Shown one piece after another: positions 1 to 10,272 of a stretch of 64,000 nucleotides of DNA. Under the pieces are notes generated by a model that saw only the letters and a list, made by a program, of their open reading frames with translations, did not search any database and was not told the origin of the DNA. Both the position numbers and the translations under genes were made by a program. This DNA comes from Agelaius tricolor (taxonomy: Eukaryota; Chordata; Aves; Passeriformes; Icteridae): assembly GCA_023055355.1 (NCBI GenBank), contig JALJCS010000051.1, positions 2,418,001 through 2,482,000 on the forward strand. The letters are read 5' to 3'. Each line of letters starts with the position of its first letter. Position 1 is the stretch's first letter.

Positions 1-281
1 CATCAGGTCTACCCCAGCTCCGTCCGGGGACAACAGGTCTACCCTGCTCTGTAGGGACATCGGGTCTACCCGAGTTCCGGCCAGGGACAAAAGGTCTACC
101 CTGCTCTGTAGGGACATCAGGTCTACCCCAGCTCCGTCCGGGGACAACAGGTCTACCCAGGTCTGTGGGGACATCAGGTCTACCCCAGCTCCGTCCGGGG
201 ACAACAGGTCTACCCTGCTCTGTAGGGACAACTGGTCTACCTCAACTCAATAGGGGCAACAGGTCTACCCTTGTTCCGTAG
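1..281 (+). repeat. Partial block: right part of a class 1 n=5 block
   Basis: Dimers at the window edge followed by the terminal monomer CTCAACTCAATAGG. It carries a rare CAGGTCTGTGGGG variant (G at 161) that recurs at 7334, exactly 7,173 bp away. It therefore corresponds to the tail of the 540 bp block at 6915-7454. Confidence 0.9.
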
Positions 282-650
282 GGCTAGCAGATCTCTGTCA
301 CAAAGTCCTGGGGAGACAACAGGTCTACCCCGATTCCAGCGGGACACCAGGTCTACCCCGGATTCTCTGTGACACCAGGTCTAGCTCTCTCCCGTGGGAC
401 ATCAGGTCGTCCTCGCCCTGGCCGGACAACAGGTCTACCGCGGCCCTGGCCAGGACAACAGGTCGACCCTGGCTTCGCTGGGACATCAGGTCTACCCCAG
501 CTGCGTCCAGGGACAAGAGGTCTACCCAGCTCTGTAGGGACATCAGGTCTACCCCAGCTCCGTCCGGGGACAACAGGTCTACCCAGCTCTGTAGGGACAA
601 CTGGTCTACCTCAGCTCAATAGGGGCAACAGGTCTACCCTTGTTCCGTAG
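282..650 (+). repeat. Type example of class 1 block (369 bp, n=2 dimers, 13 monomers)
   Basis: Monomers in order after the marker octamer 282-289: a 32 bp diverged monomer (290-321); 28 bp GATTCCAGCGGG (322-349); 28 bp GGATTCTCTGTG (350-377); 27 bp CTCTCTCCCGTGGG (378-404); 27 bp GTCCTCGCCCTGG (405-431); 29 bp GCGGCCCTGGCC (432-460); 28 bp GGCTTCGCTGGG (461-488); two 57 bp dimers (489-545, 546-602); 28 bp CTCAGCTCAATAGG (603-630). A 28 bp monomer at 631-658 carries the next marker. The fixed part sums to 255 bp, so class 1 lengths are 255+57n: 312, 369, 426, 483 and 540 for n = 1 to 5. The 369 bp form is the commonest block (27 copies, counting one of 368 bp). Confidence 0.95.
546..602 (+). 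repeat. Representative 57 bp dimer, the unit of expansion
   Basis: This is a 30 bp monomer (546-575, core AGCTCCGTCCGGGG) followed by a 27 bp monomer (576-602, core AGCTCTGTAGGG). Adding or removing whole copies of this dimer accounts for all the 57 bp steps between block lengths. By block arithmetic there are about 424 such dimers in the complete blocks. Variants of the 30-mer core include CTCCGGCCAGGG, CTCCAGCCAGGG, CTGCGTCCAGGG and GAGTTCCGGCC. Variants of the 27-mer include CCTGCTCTGTAGGG and AGCTCTGTGGGG. The variants are tied to position within a block. Because 57 = 3 x 19, the dimer keeps reading frame and produces spurious 19-residue protein repeats. Confidence 0.95.
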
Positions 651-690
651 GGCTAGCAGATCTCTGCCACAAAGTCCTGGGGAGACAACA
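631..690 (+). repeat. 60 bp diverged block-boundary module (example of 134)
   Basis: Two diverged monomers (28+32 bp) carry the block marker GGCTAGCAGATC. The second begins GATCTCTG instead of GGTCTACC, includes CACAAAGTCCTGG and is the longest monomer. The module contains abutting GCTAGC (NheI-type) and AGATCT (BglII-type) hexamers. Allelic forms identify lineage. The left monomer ends CTTGTTCCG, CTTTTTCCG or CTTATATCG. The right one reads CTCTGTC, CTCTGCC or CGCTGCC, followed by GGGGAGAC, GGAAAGAC or GGGAACAC. A TAG in the left monomer (TTCCGTAGGG) closes a plus-strand reading frame at each block end. Confidence 0.93.
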
Positions 691-1163
691 GGTCTACCGC
701 GTTTTCATCTGGACACCAGGTCAACCCGGCTTCTCAGGGAGACCAGGTCTATCTCGCTCCAGCGGAACATCAGGTCGTCCTCGCCCTGGCGGGACAACAG
801 GTCTTCCCCGACCCTGGCCAGGGACAACAGGTCTACCCTGGCTTCGCTGGGACATCAGGTCTACCCCAGCTCCGTCCGGAGACAACAGGTCTACCCCGGC
901 CCTGGGCAGGACAACAGGTCTACCCTGGCTTCACTGGGACATCAGGTCTACCCGAGCTCCGGCCAGGGACAACAGGTCTACCCAGCTCTGTAGGGACATC
1001 AGGTCTACCCGAGCTCCGTCCGGGGACAACAAGTCTACCCAGCTCTGTAGGGACATCTGGTCTACCCCAGCTCCGTCCGGGGACAACAGGTCTACCCAGC
1101 TCTGTAGGGACAACTGGTCTACCTCAGCTCAATAGGGGCAACAGGTCTACCCTTTTTCCGTAG
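651..1163 (+). repeat. Type example of class 2 block (513 bp, n=3 dimers, with extra 87 bp triplet)
   Basis: The order matches class 1, but the head differs: GCGTTTTCATCTGG at 691-718, AACCCGGCTTCTCAGG at 719-745, CTCGCTCCAGCGG-type monomer at 746-772. An extra triplet of 30+29+28 bp monomers (858-944) sits before the dimers (945-1115). The fixed part is 342 bp, or 343 bp in heads with a 28 bp rather than 27 bp second monomer. Class 2 lengths are therefore 399/400, 457, 513, 570/571 and 627/628 for n = 1 to 5. There are 62 such blocks. Confidence 0.93.
858..944 (+). repeat. 87 bp monomer triplet that defines class 2 blocks (example)
   Basis: Three monomers with cores CTCCGTCCGGAG (30 bp), CCGGCCCTGGGCAG (29 bp) and GGCTTCACTGGG (28 bp). 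The last two are slightly altered copies of the CGGCCCTGGCC and GGCTTCGCTGGG monomers found upstream in every block. The triplet therefore looks like an old local segmental duplication that was fixed and then carried into all class 2 blocks. It is present in each class 2 block, including the shortest ones (399/400 bp). Confidence 0.85.
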
Positions 1164-2234
1164 GGCTAGCAGATCTCTGCCACAAAGTCCTGGGGAGACA
1201 ACAGGTCTACCGCGTTTTCATCTGGACACCAGGTCAACCCGGCTTCTCAGGGAGACCAGGTCTACCTCGCTCCAGCGGAACATCAGGTCGTCCTCGCCCT
1301 GGCGGGACAACAGGTCTTCCCCGACCCTGGCCAGGGACAACAGGTCTACCCGGGCTTCGCTGGGACATCAGGTCTACCCCAGCTCCGTCCGGAGACAACA
1401 GGTCTACCCCGGCCCTGGGCAGGACAACAGGTCTACCCTGGCTTCACTGGGACATCAGGTCTACCCGAGCTCCGGCCAGGGACAAGAGGTCTACCCAGCT
1501 CTGTAGGGACATCAGGTCTACCCCAGCTCCGGCCAGGGACAACAGGTCTACCCTGCTCTGTAGGGACATCGGGTCTACCCGAGTTCCGGCCAGGGACAAA
1601 AGGTCTACCCTGCTCTGTAGGGACATCAGGTCTACCCCAGCTCCGTCCGGGGACAACAGGTCTACCCAGCTCTGTGGGGACATCAGGTCTACCCCAGCTC
1701 CGGCCAGGGACAACAGGTCTACCCTGCTCTGTAGGGACAACTGGTCTACCTCAGCTCAATAGGGGCAACAGGTCTACCCTTGTTCCGTAGGGCTAGCAGA
1801 TCTCTGTCACAAAGTCCTGGAAAGACAACAGGTCTACCCCGATTCCAGCGGGACACCAGGTCTACCCCGGATTCTCTGTGACACCAGGTCTACCTCGCTC
1901 CAGCGGAACATCAGGTGGTCCTCGCCCTGGCGGGACAACAGGTCTTCCCCGACCCTGGCCAGGGACAACATGTCTACCCTGGCTTCGCTGGGACATCAGG
2001 TCTACCCCAGCTCCGTCCGGAGACAACAGGTCTACCCCGGCCCTGGGCAGGACAACAGGTCTACCCACGCTTCACTGGGACATCAGGTCTACCCGAGCTC
2101 CGGCCAGGGACAACAGGTCTACCCTGCTCTGTAGGGAGATCAGGTCTTCCCCAGCTCCGTCCGGGGACAACAGGTCTACCCAGCTCTGTAGGGACAACTG
2201 GTCTACCTCAACTCAATAGGGGCAACAGGTCTAC

Positions 2235-2244
2235 CCTTATATCG
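2235..2244 (+). other. AT-rich decamer CCTTATATCG at cassette ends (example of 20)
   Basis: It lies 13 to 4 bases before a block marker. The same decamer precedes the markers at 2248, 3557, 6489, 9421, 12609, 15455, 19297, 23683, 26501, 30887, 34729, 37547, 40478, 44864, 48706, 50839, 55225, 57131, 60973 and 63791. Every 399, 400 or 457 bp block ends with it and no other block does. It differs by one base from the SRF CArG consensus CC(A/T)6GG. Any binding is speculation; its value here is as a cassette-boundary marker. Confidence 0.85.
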
Positions 2245-2247
2245 TAG

Positions 2248-3556
2248 GGCTAGCAGATCTCTGTCACAAAGTCCTGGGGAGACAACAGGTCTACCCCGAT
2301 TCCAGCGGGACACCAGGTCTACCCCGGCTTCTCTGGGAGACCAGGTCTACCTCGCCCCAGCGGGACATCAGGTCGTCCCTGCCCTGGCGGGACAACAGGT
2401 CTACCCCGGCCCTGGCCAGGACAACAGGTCTACCCAGGCTTCGCTGGGACATCAGGTCTACCCCAGCACTGTCCGGGGACAACAGGTCTACCCAGCTCTG
2501 TAGGGACATCAGATCTACCTCAGCTCAATAGGGGCAACAGGTCTACCCTTGTTCCGTAGGGCTAGCAGATCTCTGTCACAAAGTCCTGGAAAGACAACAG
2601 GTCTACCCCGATTCCAGCGGGACACCAGGTCTACCCCGGATTCTCTGTGACACCAGGTCTAGCTCTCTCCCGTGGGACATCAGGTCGTCCTCGCCCTGGC
2701 CGGACAACAGGTCTACCGCGGCCCTGGCCAGGACAACAGGTCGACCCTGGCTTCGCTGGGACATCAGGTCTACCCCAGCTGCGTCCAGGGACAAGAGGTC
2801 TACCCAGCTCTGTAGGGACATCAGGTCTACCCCAGCTCCGGCCAGGGACAACAGGTCTACCCTGCTCTGTAGGGACATCGGGTCTACCCGAGTTCCGGCC
2901 AGGGACAAAAGGTCTACCCTGCTCTGTAGGGACATCAGGTCTACCCCAGCTCCGTCCGGGGACAACAGGTCTACCCAGCTCTGTGGGGACATCAGGTCTA
3001 CCCCAGCTCCGTCCGGGGACAACAGGTCTACCCTGCTCTGTAGGGACAACTGGTCTACCTCAACTCAATAGGGGCAACAGGTCTACCCTTGTTCCGTAGG
3101 GCTAGCAGATCTCTGTCACAAAGTCCTGGGGAGACAACAGGTCTACCCCGATTCCAGCGGGACACCAGGTCTACCCCGGATTCTCTGTGACACCAGGTCT
3201 ACCTCGCTCCAGCGGAACATCAGGTGGTCCTCGCCCTGGCGGGACAACAGGTCTTCCCCGACCCTGGCCAGGGACAACATGTCTACCCTGGCTTCGCTGG
3301 GACATCAGGTCTACCCCAGCTCCGTCCGGAGACAACAGGTCTACCCCGGCCCTGGGCAGGACAACAGGTCTACCCACGCTTCACTGGGACATCAGGTCTA
3401 CCCGAGCTCCGGCCAGGGACAACATGTCTACCCTGCTCTGTAGGGAGATCAGGTCTTCCCCAGCTCCGTCCGGGGACAACAGGTCTACCCAGCTCTGTAG
3501 GGACAACTGGTCTACCTCAACTCAATAGGGGCAACAGGTCTACCCTTATATCGTAG
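2248..3556 (+). repeat. Short cassette: blocks 312-540-457
   Basis: Blocks start at 2248, 2560 and 3100. The 540 block is of the beta form (GGGTCTACCCGAG rather than GGTTCTACCCGAG). It is followed directly by a 457 bp class 2 block instead of the usual 369 bp class 1 block. That block begins with the GGGGAGAC form normally seen in 369 blocks and then changes to a 457-type head, so it looks like a recombination junction. Confidence 0.9.
3100..3556 (+). repeat. Hybrid 457 bp block (369-type left end, E1-type right part)
   Basis: The left end has GGGGAGAC near 3127, which elsewhere begins the 369 block that follows a 540 block. The third head monomer onward (CTCGCTCCAGCGG near 3200) is of the E1 457 type. 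The switch lies between about 3130 and 3200. This is one of only two places where a 540 block is not followed by a 369-type block. Confidence 0.75.
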
Positions 3557-6488
3557 GGCTAGCAGATCTCTGTCACAAAGTCCTGGGGAGACAACAGGTC
3601 TACCCCGATTCCAGCGGGACACCAGGTCTACCCCGGCTTCTCTGGGAGACCAGGTCTACCTCGCCCCAGCGGGACATCAGGTCGTCCCTGCCCTGGCGGG
3701 ACAACAGGTCTACCCCGGCCCTGGCCAGGACAACAGGTCTACCCAGGCTTCGCTGGGACATCAGGTCTACCCCAGCACTGTCCGGGGACAACAGGTCTAC
3801 CCAGCTCTGTAGGGACATCAGGTCTACCCCAGCTCCAGCCAGGGACAACAGGTCTACCCAGCTCTGTAGGGACATCAGGTCTACCCCAGCTCCAGCCAGG
3901 GACAACAGGTCTACCCAGCTCTGTAGGGACATCAGGTCTACCTCAGCTCAATAGGGGCAACAGGTCTACCCTTGTTCCGTAGGGCTAGCAGATCTCTGTC
4001 ACAAAGTCCTGGAAAGACAACAGGTCTACCCCGATTCCAGCGGGACACCAGGTCTACCCCGGATTCTCTGTGACACCAGGTCTAGCTCTCTCCCGTGGGA
4101 CATCAGGTCGTCCTCGCCCTGGCCGGACAACAGGTCTACCGCGGCCCTGGCCAGGACAACAGGTCGACCCTGGCTTCGCTGGGACATCAGGTCTACCCCA
4201 GCTGCGTCCAGGGACAAGAGGTCTACCCAGCTCTGTAGGGACATCAGGTCTACCCCAGCTCCGGCCAGGGACAACAGGTCTACCCTGCTCTGTAGGGACA
4301 TCGGTTCTACCCGAGTTCCGGCCAGGGACAAAAGGTCTACCCTGCTCTGTAGGGACATCTGGTCTACCCCAGCTCCGTCCGGGGACAACAGGTCTACCCA
4401 GCTCTGTGGGGACATCAGGTCTACCCCAGCTCCGTCCGGGGACAACAGGTCTACCCTGCTCTGTAGGGACAACTGGTCTACCTCAACTCAATAGGGGCAA
4501 CAGGTCTACCCTTGTTCCGTAGGGCTAGCAGATCTCTGTCACAAAGTCCTGGGGAGACAACAGGTCTACCCCGATTCCAGCGGGACACCAGGTCTACCCC
4601 GGATTCTCTGTGACACCAGGTCTAGCTCTCTCCCGTGGGACATCAGGTCGTCCTCGCCCTGGCCGGACAACAGGTCTACCGCGGCCCTGGCCATGACAAC
4701 AGGTCGACCCTGGCTTCGCTGGGACATCAGGTCTACCCCAGCTGCGTCCAGGGACAAGAGGTCTACCCAGCTCTGTAGGGACATCAGGTCTACCCCAGCT
4801 CCGTCCGGGGACAACAGGTCTACCCAGCTCTGTAGGGACAACTGGTCTACCTCAGCTCAATAGGGGCAACAGGTCTACCCTTGTTCCGTAGGGCTAGCAG
4901 ATCTCTGCCACAAAGTCCTGGGGAGACAACAGGTCTACCGCGTTTTCATCTGGACACCAGGTCAACCCGGCTTCTCAGGGAGACCAGGTCTACCTCGCTC
5001 CAGCGGAACATCAGGTCGTCCTCGCCCTGGCGGGACAACAGGTCTTCCCCGACCCTGGCCAGGGACAACAGGTCTACCCGGGCTTCGCTGGGACATCAGG
5101 TCTACCCCAGCTCCGTCCGGAGACAACAGGTCTACCCCGGCCCTGGGCAGGACAACAGGTCTACCCTGGCTTCACTGGGACATCAGGTCTACCCGAGCTC
5201 CGGCCAGGGACAACAGGTCTACCCAGCTCTGTAGGGACATCAGGTCTACCCGAGCTCCGTCCGGGGACAACAAGTCTACCCAGCTCTGTAGGGACATCTG
5301 GTCTACCCCAGCTCCGTCCGGGGACAACAGGTCTACCCAGCTCTGTAGGGACAACTGGTCTACCTCAGCTCAATAGGGGCAACAGGTCTACCCTTTTTCC
5401 GTAGGGCTAGCAGATCTCTGCCACAAAGTCCTGGGGAGACAACAGGTCTACCGCGTTTTCATCTGGACACCAGGTCAACCCGGCTTCTCAGGGAGACCAG
5501 GTCTACCTCGCTCCAGCGGAACATCAGGTCGTCCTCGCCCTGGCGGGACAACAGGTCTTCCCCGACCCTGGCCAGGGACAACAGGTCTACCCGGGCTTCG
5601 CTGGGACATCAGGTCTACCCCAGCTCCGTCCGGAGACAACAGGTCTACCCCGGCCCTGGGCAGGACAACAGGTCTACCCTGGCTTCACTGGGACATCAGG
5701 TCTACCCCAGCTGCGTCCAGGGACAAGAGGTCTACCCAGCTCTGTAGGGACATCAGGTCTACCCCAGCTCCGGCCAGGGACAACAGGTCTACCCTGCTCT
5801 GTAGGGACATCGGGTCTACCCGAGTTCCGGCCAGGGACAAAAGGTCTACCCTGCTCTGTAGGGACATCAGGTCTACCCCAGCTCCGTCCGGGGACAACAG
5901 GTCTACCCAGCTCTGTGGGGACATCAGGTCTACCCCAGCTCCGGCCAGGGACAACAGGTCTACCCTGCTCTGTAGGGACAACTGGTCTACCTCAGCTCAA
6001 TAGGGGCAACAGGTCTACCCTTGTTCCGTAGGGCTAGCAGATCTCTGTCACAAAGTCCTGGAAAGACAACAGGTCTACCCCGATTCCAGCGGGACACCAG
6101 GTCTACCCCGGATTCTCTGTGACACCAGGTCTACCTCGCTCCAGCGGAACATCAGGTGGTCCTCGCCCTGGCGGGACAACAGGTCTTCCCCGACCCTGGC
6201 CAGGGACAACATGTCTACCCTGGCTTCGCTGGGACATCAGGTCTACCCCAGCTCCGTCCGGAGACAACAGGTCTACCCCGGCCCTGGGCAGGACAACAGG
6301 TCTACCCACGCTTCACTGGGACATCAGGTCTACCCGAGCTCCGGCCAGGGACAACATGTCTACCCTGCTCTGTAGGGAGATCAGGTCTTCCCCAGCTCCG
6401 TCCGGGGACAACAGGTCTACCCAGCTCTGTAGGGACAACTGGTCTACCTCAACTCAATAGGGGCAACAGGTCTACCCTTATATCGTAG
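3557..6488 (+). repeat. Z-long cassette (2932 bp): 426-540-369-513-627-457, alpha haplotype
   Basis: Blocks start at 3557, 3983, 4523, 4892, 5405 and 6032. The 426 block has two CTCCAGCCAGGG dimers. The 540 block has the alpha variant GGTTCTACC (T at 4305), and the following 369 block has CCATGAC (T at 4694). A further variant, GGGACATCTGG near 4355, is shared with the cassette at 37547 but with none of the neighbouring cassettes. Confidence 0.92.
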
Positions 6489-9420
6489 GGCTAGCAGATC
6501 TCTGTCACAAAGTCCTGGGGAGACAACAGGTCTACCCCGATTCCAGCGGGACACCAGGTCTACCCCGGCTTCTCTGGGAGACCAGGTCTACCTCGCCCCA
6601 GCGGGACATCAGGTCGTCCCTGCCCTGGCGGGACAACAGGTCTACCCCGGCCCTGGCCAGGACAACAGGTCTACCCAGGCTTCGCTGGGACATCAGGTCT
6701 ACCCCAGCACTGTCCGGGGACAACAGGTCTACCCAGCTCTGTAGGGACATCAGGTCTACCCCAGCTCCAGCCAGGGACAACAGGTCTACCCAGCTCTGTA
6801 GGGACATCAGGTCTACCCCAGCTCCAGCCAGGGACAACAGGTCTACCCAGCTCTGTAGGGACATCAGGTCTACCTCAGCTCAATAGGGGCAACAGGTCTA
6901 CCCTTGTTCCGTAGGGCTAGCAGATCTCTGTCACAAAGTCCTGGAAAGACAACAGGTCTACCCCGATTCCAGCGGGACACCAGGTCTACCCCGGATTCTC
7001 TGTGACACCAGGTCTAGCTCTCTCCCGTGGGACATCAGGTCGTCCTCGCCCTGGCCGGACAACAGGTCTACCGCGGCCCTGGCCAGGACAACAGGTCGAC
7101 CCTGGCTTCGCTGGGACATCAGGTCTACCCCAGCTGCGTCCAGGGACAAGAGGTCTACCCAGCTCTGTAGGGACATCAGGTCTACCCCAGCTCCGTCCGG
7201 GGACAACAGGTCTACCCTGCTCTGTAGGGACATCGGGTCTACCCGAGTTCCGGCCAGGGACAAAAGGTCTACCCTGCTCTGTAGGGACATCAGGTCTACC
7301 CCAGCTCCGTCCGGGGACAACAGGTCTACCCAGGTCTGTGGGGACATCAGGTCTACCCCAGCTCCGTCCGGGGACAACAGGTCTACCCTGCTCTGTAGGG
7401 ACAACTGGTCTACCTCAACTCAATAGGGGCAACAGGTCTACCCTTGTTCCGTAGGGCTAGCAGATCTCTGTCACAAAGTCCTGGGGAGACAACAGGTCTA
7501 CCCCGATTCCAGCGGGACACCAGGTCTACCCCGGATTCTCTGTGACACCAGGTCTAGCTCTCTCCCGTGGGACATCAGGTCGTCCTCGCCCTGGCCGGAC
7601 AACAGGTCTACCGCGGCCCTGGCCAGGACAACAGGTCGACCCTGGCTTCGCTGGGACATCAGGTCTACCCCAGCTGCGTCCAGGGACAAGAGGTCTACCC
7701 AGCTCTGTAGGGACATCAGGTCTACCCCAGCTCCGTCCGGGGACAACAGGTCTACCCAGCTCTGTAGGGACAACTGGTCTACCTCAGCTCAATAGGGGCA
7801 ACAGGTCTACCCTTGTTCCGTAGGGCTAGCAGATCTCTGCCACAAAGTCCTGGGGAGACAACAGGTCTACCGCGTTTTCATCTGGACACCAGGTCAACCC
7901 GGCTTCTCAGGGAGACCAGGTCTATCTCGCTCCAGCGGAACATCAGGTCGTCCTCGCCCTGGCGGGACAACAGGTCTTCCCCGACCCTGGCCAGGGACAA
8001 CAGGTCTACCCTGGCTTCGCTGGGACATCAGGTCTACCCCAGCTCCGTCCGGAGACAACAGGTCTACCCCGGCCCTGGGCAGGACAACAGGTCTACCCTG
8101 GCTTCACTGGGACATCAGGTCTACCCGAGCTCCGGCCAGGGACAACAGGTCTACCCAGCTCTGTAGGGACATCAGGTCTACCCGAGCTCCGTCCGGGGAC
8201 AACAAGTCTACCCAGCTCTGTAGGGACATCTGGTCTACCCCAGCTCCGTCCGGGGACAACAGGTCTACCCAGCTCTGTAGGGACAACTGGTCTACCTCAG
8301 CTCAATAGGGGCAACAGGTCTACCCTTTTTCCGTAGGGCTAGCAGATCTCTGCCACAAAGTCCTGGGGAGACAACAGGTCTACCGCGTTTTCATCTGGAC
8401 ACCAGGTCAACCCGGCTTCTCAGGGAGACCAGGTCTACCTCGCTCCAGCGGAACATCAGGTCGTCCTCGCCCTGGCGGGACAACAGGTCTTCCCCGACCC
8501 TGGCCAGGGACAACAGGTCTACCCGGGCTTCGCTGGGACATCAGGTCTACCCCAGCTCCGTCCGGAGACAACAGGTCTACCCCGGCCCTGGGCAGGACAA
8601 CAGGTCTACCCTGGCTTCACTGGGACATCAGGTCTACCCGAGCTCCGGCCAGGGACAAGAGGTCTACCCAGCTCTGTAGGGACATCAGGTCTACCCCAGC
8701 TCCGGCCAGGGACAACAGGTCTACCCTGCTCTGTAGGGACATCGGGTCTACCCGAGTTCCGGCCAGGGACAAAAGGTCTACCCTGCTCTGTAGGGACATC
8801 AGGTCTACCCCAGCTCCGTCCGGGGACAACAGGTCTACCCAGCTCTGTGGGGACATCAGGTCTACCCCAGCTCCGGCCAGGGACAACAGGTCTACCCTGC
8901 TCTGTAGGGACAACTGGTCTACCTCAGCTCAATAGGGGCAACAGGTCTACCCTTGTTCCGTAGGGCTAGCAGATCTCTGTCACAAAGTCCTGGAAAGACA
9001 ACAGGTCTACCCCGATTCCAGCGGGACACCAGGTCTACCCCGGATTCTCTGTGACACCAGGTCTACCTCGCTCCAGCGGAACATCAGGTGGTCCTCGCCC
9101 TGGCGGGACAACAGGTCTTCCCCGACCCTGGCCAGGGACAACATGTCTACCCTGGCTTCGCTGGGACATCAGGTCTACCCCAGCTCCGTCCGGAGACAAC
9201 AGGTCTACCCCGGCCCTGGGCAGGACAACAGGTCTACCCACGCTTCACTGGGACATCAGGTCTACCCGAGCTCCGGCCAGGGACAACATGTCTACCCTGC
9301 TCTGTAGGGAGATCAGGTCTTCCCCAGCTCCGTCCGGGGACAACAGGTCTACCCAGCTCTGTAGGGACAACTGGTCTACCTCAACTCAATAGGGGCAACA
9401 GGTCTACCCTTATATCGTAG
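6489..9420 (+). repeat. Z-long cassette (2932 bp): 426-540-369-513-627-457, beta haplotype
   Basis: Blocks start at 6489, 6915, 7455, 7824, 8337 and 8964. Length and block order are the same as the preceding cassette, but it carries beta-type variants (GGGTCTACCCGAG, CCAGGAC). From about 7174 onward it matches 1-2247 in rare variants. It is therefore not a simple tandem copy of 3557-6488. Confidence 0.92.
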
Positions 9421-10272
9421 GGCTAGCAGATCTCTGTCACAAAGTCCTGGGGAGACAACAGGTCTACCCCGATTCCAGCGGGACACCAGGTCTACCCCGG
9501 CTTCTCTGGGAGACCAGGTCTACCTCGCCCCAGCGGGACATCAGGTCGTCCCTGCCCTGGCGGGACAACAGGTCTACCCCGGCCCTGGCCAGGACAACAG
9601 GTCTACCCAGGCTTCGCTGGGACATCAGGTCTACCCCAGCACTGTCCGGGGACAACAGGTCTACCCAGCTCTGTAGGGACATCAGATCTACCTCAGCTCA
9701 ATAGGGGCAACAGGTCTACCCTTGTTCCGTAGGGCTAGCAGATCTCTGTCACAAAGTCCTGGAAAGACAACAGGTCTACCCCGATTCCAGCGGGACACCA
9801 GGTCTACCCCGGATTCTCTGTGACACCAGGTCTAGCTCTCTCCCGTGGGACATCAGGTCGTCCTCGCCCTGGCCGGACAACAGGTCTACCGCGGCCCTGG
9901 CCAGGACAACAGGTCGACCCTGGCTTCGCTGGGACATCAGGTCTACCCCAGCTGCGTCCAGGGACAAGAGGTCTACCCAGCTCTGTAGGGACATCAGGTC
10001 TACCCCAGCTCCGGCCAGGGACAACAGGTCTACCCTGCTCTGTAGGGACATCGGGTCTACCCGAGTTCCGGCCAGGGACAAAAGGTCTACCCTGCTCTGT
10101 AGGGACATCAGGTCTACCCCAGCTCCGTCCGGGGACAACAGGTCTACCCAGCTCTGTGGGGACATCAGGTCTACCCCAGCTCCGTCCGGGGACAACAGGT
10201 CTACCCTGCTCTGTAGGGACAACTGGTCTACCTCAACTCAATAGGGGCAACAGGTCTACCCTTGTTCCGTAG
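7174..10272 (+). repeat. 3.1 kb repeat of window positions 1-3099 at offset 7173
   Basis: Block order and rare variants match 1-3099: CAGGTCTGTGG (161/7334), TATCTCGCTCC in the 513 block, CGAGCTCCGGCC with ACAAGAGG in the 627 block, and CAGATCTACC at the end of the 312 block. Beyond 3100 and 10273 the block orders differ (457 versus 369). Confidence 0.88.

Larger units (their letters stand above)
282..2247 (+). repeat. Cassette remainder: blocks 369-513-627-457 (Z-like, left end outside window)
   Basis: Blocks start at 282, 651, 1164 and 1791. The 513 block has TATCTCGCTCC near 750 and ends CTTTTTCCG. The 627 block has CGAGCTCCGGCCAGGG followed by ACAAGAGG in its first dimer. Both variants return in the matching blocks at 7824 and 8337. 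The last block ends in CCTTATATCG, which marks a cassette end throughout the window. Confidence 0.92.

Noticed and set aside
461..488. CENP-B box in the CTTCGCTGGGACATCAGG region
   Set aside because: TTCG is present, but the required A and the CGGG at the far end of the 17 bp consensus are not. No better match was seen.
3557..9420. Simple recent tandem duplication of the 2932 bp cassette
   Set aside because: The two adjacent cassettes have the same block order and length but differ in the linked alpha/beta variants. The right one matches 1-2247 and the left one matches 37547-40477, so neither appears to be a direct recent copy of the other.
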